NCBI GenBank assembly: GCA_004367505.1
Contig: SFCB01000244.1
Location: forward strand, 1-38,598
DNA length: 38,598 bases
Direction: 5' to 3'
Origin: Chloroflexi bacterium OHK40
GTDB taxonomy: Bacteria > Chloroflexota > Chloroflexia > Chloroflexales > Chloroflexaceae
A program made the position numbers and the translations under genes. Below the pieces are notes generated by a model. The model was given only the letters and a program-made list of their open reading frames with translations, searched no databases and had not been told where the DNA came from. Below are positions 17,131-25,637 of this stretch, one piece after another; position 1 is the first letter of the stretch; each line of letters opens with the position of its first letter.

Positions 17131-19533
17131 ATGTACCTGCTCGGCACCTTCCTGCTCGTTACCGCTGTTGCCATGGCCCTGCTGGCCGTAGGCAGCTACG
17201 TGATGGTCGTGCGCGGCAGCCGGCCGGCCCTGGCCTACGGTCGCTTCGGCGTCTTTGCGGCTCTCGGAGCCATTCTCATGGCCTGGACGCTGCTGATCAC
17301 ACTATTCCTGGCGCGGCGCTTCGACATCGAGTACGTCAACAACTATAGCTCACGCGATCTGGATTTCTTCTTCAGTATTGCGGCGAGCTGGGCCGGGCAG
17401 CCGGGTAGCTTTTTGATCTGGGTGCTGTGGGGCGCGATCGCAACGGCCCTGCTGGTACGCCGAACGCGGCACTTCGAACCGTACGTCCTCGGCGTGATGA
17501 TGCTCGTGCAGGCGGCCCTGCTGATCTTTGTGCTGGTGCTCAACCCCTTCAAGCCGCTGCTCGATGCAACCACTGGCCTGCCGCTGACCCCGGATGACGG
17601 CAGGGGCCTGAACCCGCTGCTGCACAACTTCTGGATGATCATCCACCCGCCCATCCTCTTCGTTGGCTACGCGCTCAGTACGGTGCCCTTCGCCTTCGCC
17701 GTGAGCGCGCTGCTGCGCCGCGACTACGACACCTGGATCACCCGGGCCCTCCCATGGACCCTCGGCGCCTGGTCCTTCCTTGGCCTGGCCTTGCTCCTCG
17801 GCGGCTACTGGGCCTACGAGACGCTCGGCTGGGGCGGCTACTGGGGCTGGGACCCGGTGGAGAACTCATCGCTGGTGCCCTGGATCTTGCTCACCGCCCT
17901 GATCCACGGCATGGTGCTGCAGCGCTCCCAGGGGGCCCTGCGCAAGAGCAACCTCCTGCTGGCCCTGCTCGTCTACGTGCTCGTCTTCTATGCCACCTTC
18001 CTCACGCGCAGCGGCGTCTACGCCAACTTCTCGGTACACTCGTTTGTGGCCGAGGGGATCTTCGAAGGACTGGTGGCCTTCCTGGTGCTGCTCCTGGCCG
18101 GCTCAATCGGGCTCTTCTTCTGGCGCTGGCGCGATATCCCCTCCAGGCCGCTGAGCGACCGCTTCTTCTCCCGCGATAGCTTCTTCGTGCTGGCGATCCT
18201 CTCGATGGTCGTCACCGCCCTGGTGGTAGGGATCGGCACCTCGATGCCGGTGATCTCCGCCATTCCGGGTGTTGGCCATACCCTGCAGGGCTGGCTCGGG
18301 GCCGCCTTCGAGCTCGACGACGGCACACTGATGAACCCCCAGGCCCAGCCGTTCGAGGACGGGCGCTTCAGCCTGGCGCCGAGCTTCTACCAGCAGACCG
18401 CCCCCCCGCTTGGCGCGGTGATCATCGTGCTGATGACACTCGGGCCGCTCCTGGGCTGGCGCGATACGAATATGCGCCACCTCCTGAAGGCCCTGCGCTG
18501 GCCCGCCGTGGCCGCCGTGGCCGCCGCGATTGTGGCGATGCTGATCGACGTGCGCGATCTGCTCTCGCTGGCCTATGTCGCGGGTGGCACCTTCGCCATC
18601 GGTACCAATCTGGTGATGATCGTCAGGACCCTGCGCGGCGGCTGGATGCGCATCGGTGGCTACCTGGCCCACGTCGGCTTCGCGATCATGGTGCTCGGGA
18701 TGGTCGGCTCCAGCGCCTATGCCACTCCCGAGACCCGCCTCACCCTCGCCCCCGGCGAGAGCGCGCGGCTCTTCGGCTACGAGTTCATCTTCAATGGCTA
18801 CCGACTCGACGAGCAGCAGCGCGGGGTGCTCGACTTCTCGGTGAGCGACGGGCGGCAGACCTTCAGCGCCAGGCCCTACCTCTACGAGAACCAGCGCATG
18901 GGCGCCACGATGACCACTCCGTCGATTCACAGCTTCGGCTACCAGGATCTCTACATCGCGCCGGCCGGCTACGATCCGGAGCGCGACGCCGCCCGCCCCG
19001 TGCTCGGCCAGGACGAGAGCACGACGATGGGCCCCTACACGCTCACCTTCCTGGGCTTCAACATCGACCGCGAGGCGATGATGGCGGGCAGTGGCGACCT
19101 GCGGGTGGGCGCGCGCGTGCGGGTGTTGTACGAGGGCCAGGAGCAGGAGCTCGAGCCCTATGTGCAAGTTGTGACCGACTCGGCCAGCGGCGAGCAGCGG
19201 CTCGAGTATGTGCCGGTCGATCTGCCGGGCGAGGGCCAGCAACTCACAGTGATCTCGCTCGACCCGAGCTCGCGCCGCGTGATGCTCCAGGGGAGCGGAC
19301 CCGGCCTCGATGGCCTGCCGGTCATCCCGGCCAAGGGCGTCATCGCGGTGAGCGTCAAGCCGCTGGTGATCCTGGTCTGGGTGGGCGTCGCGATGATTGT
19401 GACCGGCGGCATGATCGCCTTGCTGCGCCGCTCGATCGAGGGACGCGCCGCCCTCGCCGGAGTACGGCCCCGGCTGCCCAGGGGCCTGCCGCTGCCCGGC
19501 CTCGGCCTTGGATCACGCGGCACGGGACGCTGA
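17131..19533 (+). CDS. ccmF: Cytochrome c haem lyase subunit CcmF
   Basis: The large membrane subunit that joins haem from CcmE to the CxxCH of apocytochrome c. The 800-residue protein has about 14-15 membrane helices and a large extracytoplasmic C-terminal domain (about 540-760) before the last helix (VIPAKGVIAVSVKPLVILVW region). Motifs: FSIAASWAGQPGSFLIW near the N-terminus, the WWD haem loop GGYWGWDPVENSSLVPW (about 234-250), and His residues in LLHNFWMIIHPP, IHGMVLQ and FSVHSFV. I start at ATG 17131, where AAGG lies 8 nt upstream; the frame is open a little further. The next gene starts 10 nt after the stop, so the two are co-transcribed. Confidence 0.94.
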   Translation: MYLLGTFLLVTAVAMALLAVGSYVMVVRGSRPALAYGRFGVFAALGAILMAWTLLITLFLARRFDIEYVNNYSSRDLDFFFSIAASWAGQPGSFLIWVLWGAIATALLVRRTRHFEPYVLGVMMLVQAALLIFVLVLNPFKPLLDATTGLPLTPDDGRGLNPLLHNFWMIIHPPILFVGYALSTVPFAFAVSALLRRDYDTWITRALPWTLGAWSFLGLALLLGGYWAYETLGWGGYWGWDPVENSSLVPWILLTALIHGMVLQRSQGALRKSNLLLALLVYVLVFYATFLTRSGVYANFSVHSFVAEGIFEGLVAFLVLLLAGSIGLFFWRWRDIPSRPLSDRFFSRDSFFVLAILSMVVTALVVGIGTSMPVISAIPGVGHTLQGWLGAAFELDDGTLMNPQAQPFEDGRFSLAPSFYQQTAPPLGAVIIVLMTLGPLLGWRDTNMRHLLKALRWPAVAAVAAAIVAMLIDVRDLLSLAYVAGGTFAIGTNLVMIVRTLRGGWMRIGGYLAHVGFAIMVLGMVGSSAYATPETRLTLAPGESARLFGYEFIFNGYRLDEQQRGVLDFSVSDGRQTFSARPYLYENQRMGATMTTPSIHSFGYQDLYIAPAGYDPERDAARPVLGQDESTTMGPYTLTFLGFNIDREAMMAGSGDLRVGARVRVLYEGQEQELEPYVQVVTDSASGEQRLEYVPVDLPGEGQQLTVISLDPSSRRVMLQGSGPGLDGLPVIPAKGVIAVSVKPLVILVWVGVAMIVTGGMIALLRRSIEGRAALAGVRPRLPRGLPLPGLGLGSRGTGR

Positions 19534-19543
19534 CTGAGCGACG

Positions 19544-20647
19544 ATGCAAGACTACTACGAGACGTTGCAAGTTCACCCCCGCGCCGACGCGGAGGCGATC
19601 AAGGCCGCCTATGCTCGGCTCCGGGAGCGCTACGACCCGGTCAAGCTGGAGGGTGCCGCCGAGGAGCTCCAGGAGCTGGCCCGCCGCCGGCGAGATGAGA
19701 TTGAGCGCGCCTACACCGTGCTCAGCGACCCGGAGCGGCGCCGCCGCTACGATGCCGAACTCGCCACCAGCGTGGCAGAACCCGCTCCAGAGCCTGCTGC
19801 TCCGGATGATGACGAGGCGCTGATCGATTACCGCCCGCTGCCACCCGCCAGGCGCCAGGAGCGCCCCGCCGGCTTCAACGCTCAGCCCACCCTCTCGCCA
19901 GCCCAGGCCACCCGGCGCAGCGCCGGTCGCCGCGCCACCCACGGAGGCGCGCCGCTGTGGGTCGCCCCGGCGCTGATCGTCGCCGCCGCCACCTTCGCCA
20001 TCGTCCTGGTAACACTGATCACTACCGTGCTCGGCAGCCCGCCACCGGCCACCTCCCAGCAGGACGGCCCGCAGATCCTCGACCCGAACGCGCCCACGGC
20101 AACTGCACCCACACCCACCACCGCGCAGGTGATCAACCAGTTCGAAGGCCAGATCGTGGCGGCACGCCAGGTGGCCAACCAGGTACCCGATAACTACAAC
20201 GCCTGGATCGAGCTCGGCAACGCCCTCTATGATAGCCTGGTGGTGGTGCGCGAGCGGCTCGCCAGCGGCGACCCGGCCCTCCAGAGCACCTACGTTGAGC
20301 GCCTGCCGCGCTGGCTTGAGGCGGCCGAGGCCTACCGCAAGGCCGCCGAACTCCAGCCCGCCGATCCGGTAGCCCGCGCCGACCTGGCGGCGAGCCTCTG
20401 TTTCTACGGCGAGGACATCAACGACGTGAGTTTTGTGCAGCAGGGCCTCGCCGAAGCTGAACAGGCCCTGGCCCTGGGGCCCCAGGAGCCACGAGCCTTG
20501 CTGAGCAAGGGGCTCTGCCTGGCCTTCGCTGACCCGCCCCAGACTCAGGCAGCGCTCGAGACATGGCAGCGGCTGATTGTGCTCCCCGACGCCGATCCCG
20601 GCCTCGTCTTCCAGGCCCGCCAGCTGATCGCCGAGTACGGCAGCTAA
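19544..20647 (+). CDS. J-like domain, membrane helix and TPR protein
   Basis: A 367-residue membrane protein. Residues 1-70 match the J-domain fold, with YYETLQVHPRADAEAIKAAY at the start and AYTVLSDPERRRRYD at the end, but the loop that should carry His-Pro-Asp reads RYDPVKL, so stimulation of DnaK is not expected. After a Pro-rich linker, one membrane helix (about 138-163) follows a cluster of Arg residues, which predicts the J-like part inside and the rest outside. The outside part (about 190-367) has TPR-type repeats (YNAWIELGNALYDS, WLEAAEAYRKAAELQPADP, AEQALALGPQEPRALLSKGL). A TPR protein at this spot of a ccm cluster suggests a CcmI/NrfG-like apocytochrome c chaperone. Confidence 0.85.
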   Translation: MQDYYETLQVHPRADAEAIKAAYARLRERYDPVKLEGAAEELQELARRRRDEIERAYTVLSDPERRRRYDAELATSVAEPAPEPAAPDDDEALIDYRPLPPARRQERPAGFNAQPTLSPAQATRRSAGRRATHGGAPLWVAPALIVAAATFAIVLVTLITTVLGSPPPATSQQDGPQILDPNAPTATAPTPTTAQVINQFEGQIVAARQVANQVPDNYNAWIELGNALYDSLVVVRERLASGDPALQSTYVERLPRWLEAAEAYRKAAELQPADPVARADLAASLCFYGEDINDVSFVQQGLAEAEQALALGPQEPRALLSKGLCLAFADPPQTQAALETWQRLIVLPDADPGLVFQARQLIAEYGS

Positions 20648-20686
20648 CGTGCTGTCATCACCCTTTAACTTTTAACCATTCCGGGG

Positions 20687-20715
20687 TTCAAAAAGTTAAA
20701 AAGCTGTGCTACAAT
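20687..20715 (+). promoter_or_regulatory. Promoter of the J-like thioredoxin gene
   Basis: TTCAAA (20687-20692), a 17-bp spacer and an extended -10 TGC-TACAAT (20710-20715). The expected start near 20722 gives a leader of about 15 nt. The -10 region is identical over 12 bases to the one at ccmA. Confidence 0.65.
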
Positions 20716-20736
20716 GGGCTGAGGCCTGAATACACC

Positions 20737-21573
20737 ATGGGAACGTACTACACAACCCTGGGGGTGAGCCCCGGCGCGAGCCAGGAGGAGATCGCCGCCG
20801 CCTACGAGCGCCAGCGTCAGCGCTACGACCCGGAGCGCGTAGCCGGGCTTGACCCGGAGCTGCAACGGCTTGCAGCCGAGCGCAGCGCCGAACTGCAGCG
20901 GGCCTACGCCGTGCTCGGCCAGCCTGAGCGGCGCCGGGCCTACGATGCAAGCCTGAGTGGCACACCCGGGCCTGTGGCGGCCCGCCAGCGCGGCCTGACC
21001 CCTCGTGAGCGGCGCTACACCCTGGCCGGCGTGGTCATCGCCCTGGCCCTCGTTGGAGCGATCTGGGTGCTCACCGGCCGCGACGGGGTGCCCCGGGGCC
21101 AGGCCATGAGCGAGGTGAACCGCCCCGCACCAGCCTTCGAGGCGCCTGCCCTTGACGGTGGCACGATTAGCCTGGCCAGCTATAGCGGCGACGTCGTGCT
21201 GCTGAACTTCTGGGCCACCTGGTGCGAGCCCTGTAAGCGCGAAATGCCCGCGCTTCAGGAAGCCCACCAGCGCCTCGGCGACCAGGGGCTTGCGATTATC
21301 GGCGTGAACCTGACCGACGACGAGCAGGCCCAGGGCGGCGATACCGCGAAGATTCGCGCCTTCCTCGACCAGTTCGGAGTAACTTACCCCAACGTTCTCG
21401 ATATCGAGGGCGAGGTGACCAACGCCTACCGTGTTTTCCCCCTGCCCACGAGCTTCTTCATCGACCCGCAGGGCCGCATCCGCTATGTGCATATCGGCGA
21501 GTTGACGCTTGAGGATGTGACAGCCCGGTTCAGCGAACTGAGCCGTGAGGCGACCGCCACGAGCGCCAGGTAG
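20737..21573 (+). CDS. J-like domain, membrane helix and thioredoxin fusion (CcmG/TlpA-like)
   Basis: A 278-residue membrane protein with the same plan as its upstream neighbour. Residues 1-72 form a J-like domain (YYTTLGVSPGASQEEIAAAY and AYAVLGQPERRRAYD), again with the HPD site changed to RYDPER. One helix at 94-113 predicts the J-like part inside. The outside part (about 125-270) is a TlpA/CcmG-type thioredoxin with active site WCEPCK (Cys163, Cys166) and cis-proline Pro237 (PLPTSF). CcmG keeps the CxxCH of apocytochrome c reduced for haem attachment. The start ATG 20737 follows its promoter closely; the open frame upstream to 20563 overlaps the previous gene and is not supported. Confidence 0.9.
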   Translation: MGTYYTTLGVSPGASQEEIAAAYERQRQRYDPERVAGLDPELQRLAAERSAELQRAYAVLGQPERRRAYDASLSGTPGPVAARQRGLTPRERRYTLAGVVIALALVGAIWVLTGRDGVPRGQAMSEVNRPAPAFEAPALDGGTISLASYSGDVVLLNFWATWCEPCKREMPALQEAHQRLGDQGLAIIGVNLTDDEQAQGGDTAKIRAFLDQFGVTYPNVLDIEGEVTNAYRVFPLPTSFFIDPQGRIRYVHIGELTLEDVTARFSELSREATATSAR

Positions 21574-21587
21574 CCCAGAGGAAACCG

Positions 21588-22286
21588 ATGGAGCCGCGTA
21601 CCATCCTGGTGGTTGATGACGATCACGGCCTCCGCGAGCTGATCCGCATCAACCTCGAGCACGAAGGCTACAGCGTCATCCAGGCTGCCAACGGGGTGCA
21701 GTGTGTCCAGGCGGTGCGCGAGCAGCGCCCCGACATGGTGATCCTCGATGTGATGATGCCCGAGATGGATGGCCTGGAGGCTTGTGGCAAGGTGCGCGAG
21801 TTCTCCCAGGTGCCCATCCTGATGCTCACCGCCAAGGTGCAGAGCGAGGATGTGATTACCGGCCTCGACCGGGGCGCCGATGATTATCTGATCAAGCCGT
21901 TTAATATGGACGAGCTCTCGGCACGCATCCGCGCCCTGCTGCGCCGCGTGCCGCCGGCCTATCGCCCCCTCACTGCCGGCGATGGCCAGATCACCATCGA
22001 CCAGCAGAAGCGCGAGGTGCGTGTGCGCGGCGAGCCGGTGGACCTCACCCCCACCGAGTATCATCTGTTGCTCATCCTCACCGAGAATGCCGGGAAGGTC
22101 GTTGAGCACGAAACGTTGCTGCGGGCTGTCTGGGGCCAGGAGTACACCAAGGACAACGACTACCTCAAGGTGTACATCTGGCACCTGCGCCGGAAGATTG
22201 AGGTCGATCCGCGCAATCCCAAGCTGCTGCTGACCGAGTGGGGCGTTGGCTACCGCATGGTTCCCACACCCCCGGCTACAAATTGA
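21588..22286 (+). CDS. OmpR/PhoB-family response regulator
   Basis: A 232-residue DNA-binding regulator. The receiver domain (1-120) has the acidic pocket VVDDDH (Asp10-Asp12), the phosphoacceptor Asp54 in VILDVMMPEMDG, the Thr in MLTAK and the Lys in LIKPF. The winged-helix domain (about 130-228) has the usual DLTPTEYHLLLIL and RRKIEVDP. No histidine kinase gene is next to it, so its partner is elsewhere. It starts 15 nt after the thioredoxin gene, with GAGGAAA upstream, and is probably co-transcribed with it. Its stop codon overlaps the -35 of the tRNA promoter. Whether it controls the ccm genes is not shown. Confidence 0.93.
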   Translation: MEPRTILVVDDDHGLRELIRINLEHEGYSVIQAANGVQCVQAVREQRPDMVILDVMMPEMDGLEACGKVREFSQVPILMLTAKVQSEDVITGLDRGADDYLIKPFNMDELSARIRALLRRVPPAYRPLTAGDGQITIDQQKREVRVRGEPVDLTPTEYHLLLILTENAGKVVEHETLLRAVWGQEYTKDNDYLKVYIWHLRRKIEVDPRNPKLLLTEWGVGYRMVPTPPATN

Positions 22287-22311
22287 CAGCGCAGGCTCAC
22301 GGTGCTATACT
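22283..22311 (+). promoter_or_regulatory. Consensus promoter of the tRNA-Gly gene
   Basis: Perfect TTGACA (22283-22288), a 17-bp spacer and TATACT (22306-22311). The -35 overlaps the last codons of the response-regulator gene. Transcription should start near 22318, a few bases before the mature tRNA. Confidence 0.85.
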
Positions 22312-22323
22312 GGCAGCCGTGAT

Positions 22324-22399
22324 GCGGGAGTAGCTCAGTTGGTAGAGCATCTGCTTCCCAAGCAGATGGTCGCGAGTTCGAGTCTCGTCTCCCGCTCCA
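22324..22399 (+). tRNA. tRNA-Gly (anticodon CCC)
   Basis: The acceptor stem GCGGGAG pairs perfectly with CTCCCGC (22389-22395). The D-arm has GCTCAGTTGGTAGAGC. The anticodon arm CTGCTTCCCAAGCAG gives anticodon CCC, and the T-arm has GTTCGAGTC. The discriminator is T, as usual for glycine, and CCA is encoded (22397-22399). A tyrosine recombinase remnant lies downstream, as is common for tRNA genes used as integration sites. Confidence 0.97.
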
Positions 22400-22403
22400 T
22401 CCC

Positions 22404-22441
22404 GAGCGCGGAATCTCTCTCAGAGGTTCCGCGTTCTTTTT
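22404..22441 (+). terminator. Rho-independent terminator after tRNA-Gly
   Basis: GAGCGCGGAA pairs with TTCCGCGTTC (one G-T wobble), followed directly by TTTTT. It lies 5 nt after the tRNA CCA end. Confidence 0.9.
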
Positions 22442-22457
22442 GCCCATTTTTGAGGGG

Positions 22458-22480
22458 TGAGTACCATTCTGAGTACCATT
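22458..22480. repeat. Two direct copies of TGAGTACCATT
   Basis: The 11-bp sequence occurs at 22458-22468 and 22470-22480 with one base between. It lies between the tRNA terminator and the 3' end of the recombinase gene. This is where arm-type binding sites of a phage-like integrase often are; function is inferred only from position. Confidence 0.5.
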
Positions 22481-22516
22481 TGGCTTCATTTGCCCTTCAG
22501 ACCGCCGCAGTCCACA

Positions 22517-23404
22517 TCAGTCTGCCGCAGTCAACTCCTGATACAGCCCCTCCAGCGCCTCACGCATCTGGCTCAGCGTCACCTTTGTGTACCGCGCCGT
22601 CACCGTGCCCGGCGTGTGGCCGAGGATAGCCGCGATCAGCCGGTCACTTGTGCGCTCGCCGAGCAGGGTGGCGCAGGTGTGGCGCAGGTCGTGCAGGCGC
22701 AGCGGCCCCTGCCCGGCGCACGCCAGCAGCATCCGGTAGTGACGGAGCAAGTTAGGCGGGCTGACCGGCGTGCCGTTCTTGGTGACAAAGATCAGCCCGC
22801 GCTCATTCCACCCCGACCCCATCAGTGCGCGTTCTTCGTCCTGATTGCGCCGGTACGCACGCAGCCGCTCCAGGAGTGGGGGCGCGATCGGCAAGATGCG
22901 CCGGCCGGCGTCGGTTTTGGTGTATTCACTGACAACCACCTTCAGCGTGACCACCTGCACCTGGCGACGCACCTGTACGGTGCTTGCCTCCCAATCCACA
23001 TCGTCCCAGCTCAGCCCAAGCCCCTCGCCGCGACGCAGTCCGAGCGCAAGCAACAGGTGGTAGACCAATGCGTAGCGCGTGCCCAGCTTCGGTAGGTTCT
23101 TCGTTCGGTTGTTCTTCGTCGTGTAGGGCTTGCGCAGATCGATTGTGCCATCGGCGGCACGGAGCAGGACACGGGCTTCAGCGAGGCTGAGCACGCGCGG
23201 GCGGTCATTGGTAAGTTGGGGCAAGTCAACGTCCTTGGCCGGATTGGCGGTGATCAGCCGATAGCGCACCGCCACGTCGAGCATCCCGCGTAGGCGCAGG
23301 TAGGTGTTGCGCACCGTCGCGGCACTCTGGCCCACATCGACGAGTGTATTGATCCAGCCCTGGACGCGGGCGGCGGTGAGCTTGTCGAGGCGAATCTTGC
23401 CGGC
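22517..23404 (-). pseudogene. Tyrosine recombinase (phage integrase family), 5'-truncated
   Basis: The catalytic half is complete: Arg in LALGLRRGE, Lys in YTKTDAGRR, HDLRHT box, the second His in ILGHTPG and the nucleophile Tyr in TARYTK (codon at 22589-22591). Part of the SAM-like core-binding domain remains from KIRLDKLTAARVQGWINTL. The family-like sequence ends near 23404; the open frame goes on to 23509 but there it is antisense to a plausible coding fragment on the other strand and no longer looks like an integrase N-terminus. The enzyme integrates or excises mobile DNA, and its place directly after tRNA-Gly, pointing toward it, is the classic island layout. It may still be expressed but probably lacks the arm-binding domain. 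Confidence 0.75.
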
Positions 23405-23596
23405 ACGTACCAGCCCTTCTGGGTGGCCTTGTGGCACATGCATACGATGCGCGGTGACACCACGCTGGCGCGCAGCTGCTTGGTGCACGCGCTCAGCTTG
23501 ACCACGCATCCGCGATTACAGGCCTACCTCCGCACGTGCCTGCGCCTGTATGACCACGCGGTGGCGGGCGAAGAGCCTGGGAATGGCGCGCGCTGA
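23402..23596 (+). pseudogene. C-terminal fragment of an unrecognised gene
   Basis: In this frame an uninterrupted stretch of about 64 codons ends at TGA 23594-23596. It has protein-like composition: GTYQPFWVALWHMHTMRGD, then LARSCLVHALSLTTHPRLQ and AYLRTCLRLYDHAVAGEE. It begins exactly where integrase-like sequence stops on the other strand. I do not recognise the family. It reads as the tail of a gene cut by the event that truncated the recombinase. The 239 nt after it hold nothing I can support. Confidence 0.45.
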
Positions 23597-23835
23597 TGCC
23601 GAGAACGGCTGAGCTGTCAGAACGCGCATTCTTGATCGTCAGACCCTTTCCCAGATACATCGCCCATGTCGGTTGGCCAGTGTGCGGCTCGTGTCAGGGG
23701 GTGTTTTCGAACGCTATGTGGAAGACCAGGCAGCGGTAATGGCCGACGGGGCGCTGCGGAACTACCCTCCAGGCCGCCGGCGCCGACCTCCCCCACACTT
23801 GTTTCACCACGGGATGTCCTTCACACGCAGTAGAG

Positions 23836-24363
23836 CTAACGTTCGGACACCTCTGGCGCGGTGCTGAGCAGCTCGGCAAGCGACTTCTCCAGGCACCACT
23901 CGTCCTCGCGATCGCGCTGCGGCATGCGATGAAAGCCCTGGCGAGCGTAGAACTGCTGGCCGCGCTGGTTCGCGCAATGCACAAAGCAGTGGTAGGTGGT
24001 GAAGCCCTGGGTGCGCAAGAAGACCTCGCCGCGCGCGAGCAGCGCCGCACCGATGCCCTTTCTCACGTAGGCCGGCAGCAGGTAGATGCGGTACAGCTCC
24101 GCCCCTGCTGCCGACGGGCCAAGGTTACAGAAGCCGACCACCGTTTCATCGTCCAGCGCGAGGTCGAAGACGAGCCGGCTCGCGGCCACCGCCGGAGCGA
24201 GAGCCCGAAGCCGCTCCGGCGCATAGTGGGTGGCGACGAACTGCGCGCTGGTCGCTGGCGCGAAGATACCGGCGTATGTCCAGGCCCAGGCCGCGCGGGC
24301 GACGACCGCGACAGCCTCGGCGTCCTCGGCGATGAAGGGGCGACAGGTGATGTTCTGGCTCAT
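23836..24363 (-). CDS. GNAT-family N-acetyltransferase
   Basis: A 175-residue cytoplasmic acetyltransferase. The N-terminal strand and helix CRPFIAEDAEAVAVVARAAW are typical, and the acetyl-CoA pyrophosphate loop is RKGIGA at residues 101-106 after the strand ELYRIYLLPAYV. The next helix is ALLARGEVFL, and HCANQRGQQFYARQGF gives the late GNAT motif B with the usual Asn and Tyr. The substrate is unknown; similar genes modify ribosomal protein N-termini, antibiotics or small amines. It is a single gene with no ribosome site visible before the ATG. Confidence 0.88.
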   Translation of the reverse strand: MSQNITCRPFIAEDAEAVAVVARAAWAWTYAGIFAPATSAQFVATHYAPERLRALAPAVAASRLVFDLALDDETVVGFCNLGPSAAGAELYRIYLLPAYVRKGIGAALLARGEVFLRTQGFTTYHCFVHCANQRGQQFYARQGFHRMPQRDREDEWCLEKSLAELLSTAPEVSER

Positions 24364-24438
24364 TTCAGCCTGCGCGCTCCATATGTGGGCAAACCAGCAT
24401 ACCCTAGAAGCATCAGCTCTACAGCTGCACCTGAGCGG

Positions 24439-24918
24439 TCATCTCACGCTTGGAACCCGGTTTGCCCTTGAGCGACGCCCGTGGCGCACCAGAACGATCA
24501 GCTGGAGGGCGACCGAGAGCAGCGCCGAGGCACTGCCGACGATCAGCATCGCCGCGACGTCAGGGCTGAACGCCCACATCGCCCACAGCGGTGTGCCCTC
24601 CAGCCTGGGTAGACCAAGCAGCAGCACCAGGCCCATCCCCAGGCTCACAAGCGGGCTCAGTGCTAGCTTGCCGATCGACACTCCGCTCGCCGCGCGCCGG
24701 GTGATTCGTCGGATGTCCAGAGGTACGCTCACCAGTCCCCACAGGGTCAGGGCCAGCACCGTCAGCTTGGCCACCAGGGCGGTGCGCAGCCCGGCGAACC
24801 CGGACGCCTGCGGCTCGGCTCCGACCAGCAGGGCCAGGATGCCGTTGGCAATCTGCTCGGTGGGCAGCGGCCCGAACAAGGGCGCTGCGGCGATGTTGCT
24901 GAGCACCACGACCCCTAT
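24439..24918 (-). pseudogene. C-terminal membrane fragment, probably of a serine hydrolase
   Basis: The frame begins at a junction near 24918 with IGVVVLSNIAAAPLFGPLP and TEQIANGILALLVG. Such a segment (VVVLSN, then IANGI..LLLG) usually closes the penicillin-binding-protein/class C beta-lactamase-like domain of membrane-linked serine hydrolases. Three membrane helices follow (around AKLTVLALTLWGLVSV, LSLGMGLVLLLGL and SASALLSVALQLIVLV). The catalytic domain is absent, and a TAG stands in frame a few codons upstream. The family assignment is a moderate-confidence reading of the pattern. Confidence 0.5.
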
Positions 24919-25595
24919 GTTTTTGCTAGTCTAATAGTCGACCACCAGCAGAGATCGTGTGCCGTCGCCGGGCCGTGACTCCGGACATAGCGCCGGGCGA
25001 GGGCGGAGAGCGCCGTATCGCGAGGGAGCGCCGGTGTCGCGGGAACCCACTCGTCGAGGAGGGTGAAGTTCGGCTGCTTGCCGGCGGGAGCGCCGCAGCA
25101 GATCAGCCCGGCCATGGCGTGCTGCACGAGGATATGATACCCGCGCTGTCCGGTGGTGGGGATGCCGGCCTCCGTGAGCCGGGCAAAGAGCTCCTCGCGC
25201 GTCAGGTGGCGGCCGCCGGCGAGGGCGGCCGTGAGCACCTGCGCGCTGGCGGTGAGGGCCGCGCGATCCAGCTCGAGCTGGTTGAGCCGGCGCTGGCTAC
25301 GCTGCACGACCTACGGCGTGAGGAGCGCGAGCATCCAGCGGACGTCCTCCGGGGCCACCAGGTGGAGGGTGCCGCGCATCGGCCATGTCCGCACGATGCG
25401 GCCTGAAGCCAGGGCCTCGCTTATCAGCAGCTCGCGCACGCCGGTGGTGCGCACGGCCACCGCCCAGTGCGCCCCCAGGAGATCCTGGGCCTGCATCGCA
25501 CCCATCCAGCGCACCACCGCGGCCGGGTCTACGCCGGGCGGGTGCGCGACTCGCTGTGCGGCCAGGCGCCGCAGGCCAATCTCGGGGCCTTGCAT
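24915..25595 (-). pseudogene. Winged-helix DNA-binding domain protein (HTH_42-like), interrupted
   Basis: The first part, from ATG (complement of 25593-25595, with GGAGG 4 nt upstream), ends in LLTP and an in-frame TAG at 25311-25313. The second part continues in the same frame as VVQRSQRRLNQLELD. Conserved text spans both: VVRWMGAMQAQDLLGAHWA, IVRTWPMRGTLHLVAPEDV, then TTGQRGYHILVQHAMAGLIC, NFTLLDEWVP and SHGPATAHDLCWWS. The C-terminal third is missing: after CWWS the frame reads TIRLAKT and stops at the join with the hydrolase remnant. Family members are presumed DNA-binding or nucleic-acid repair proteins. This copy has an internal stop and a 3' deletion. It lies 43 nt after the DJ-1/PfpI gene. 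Confidence 0.7.
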
Positions 25596-25637
25596 GGCAC
25601 CTCCACGCTGCAGCTCGCGCTGGGTTGGCGCGGCCGC

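Noticed and set aside
19544-21573. Annotation of the two J-like proteins as DnaJ/Hsp40 co-chaperones
   Set aside because: Both lack the HPD motif needed to stimulate DnaK, and both lack the G/F and zinc-finger regions.
13461-22286. A ccmH gene within the cluster
   Set aside because: No frame shows the LRCxxC motif with the expected signal and anchor helices.
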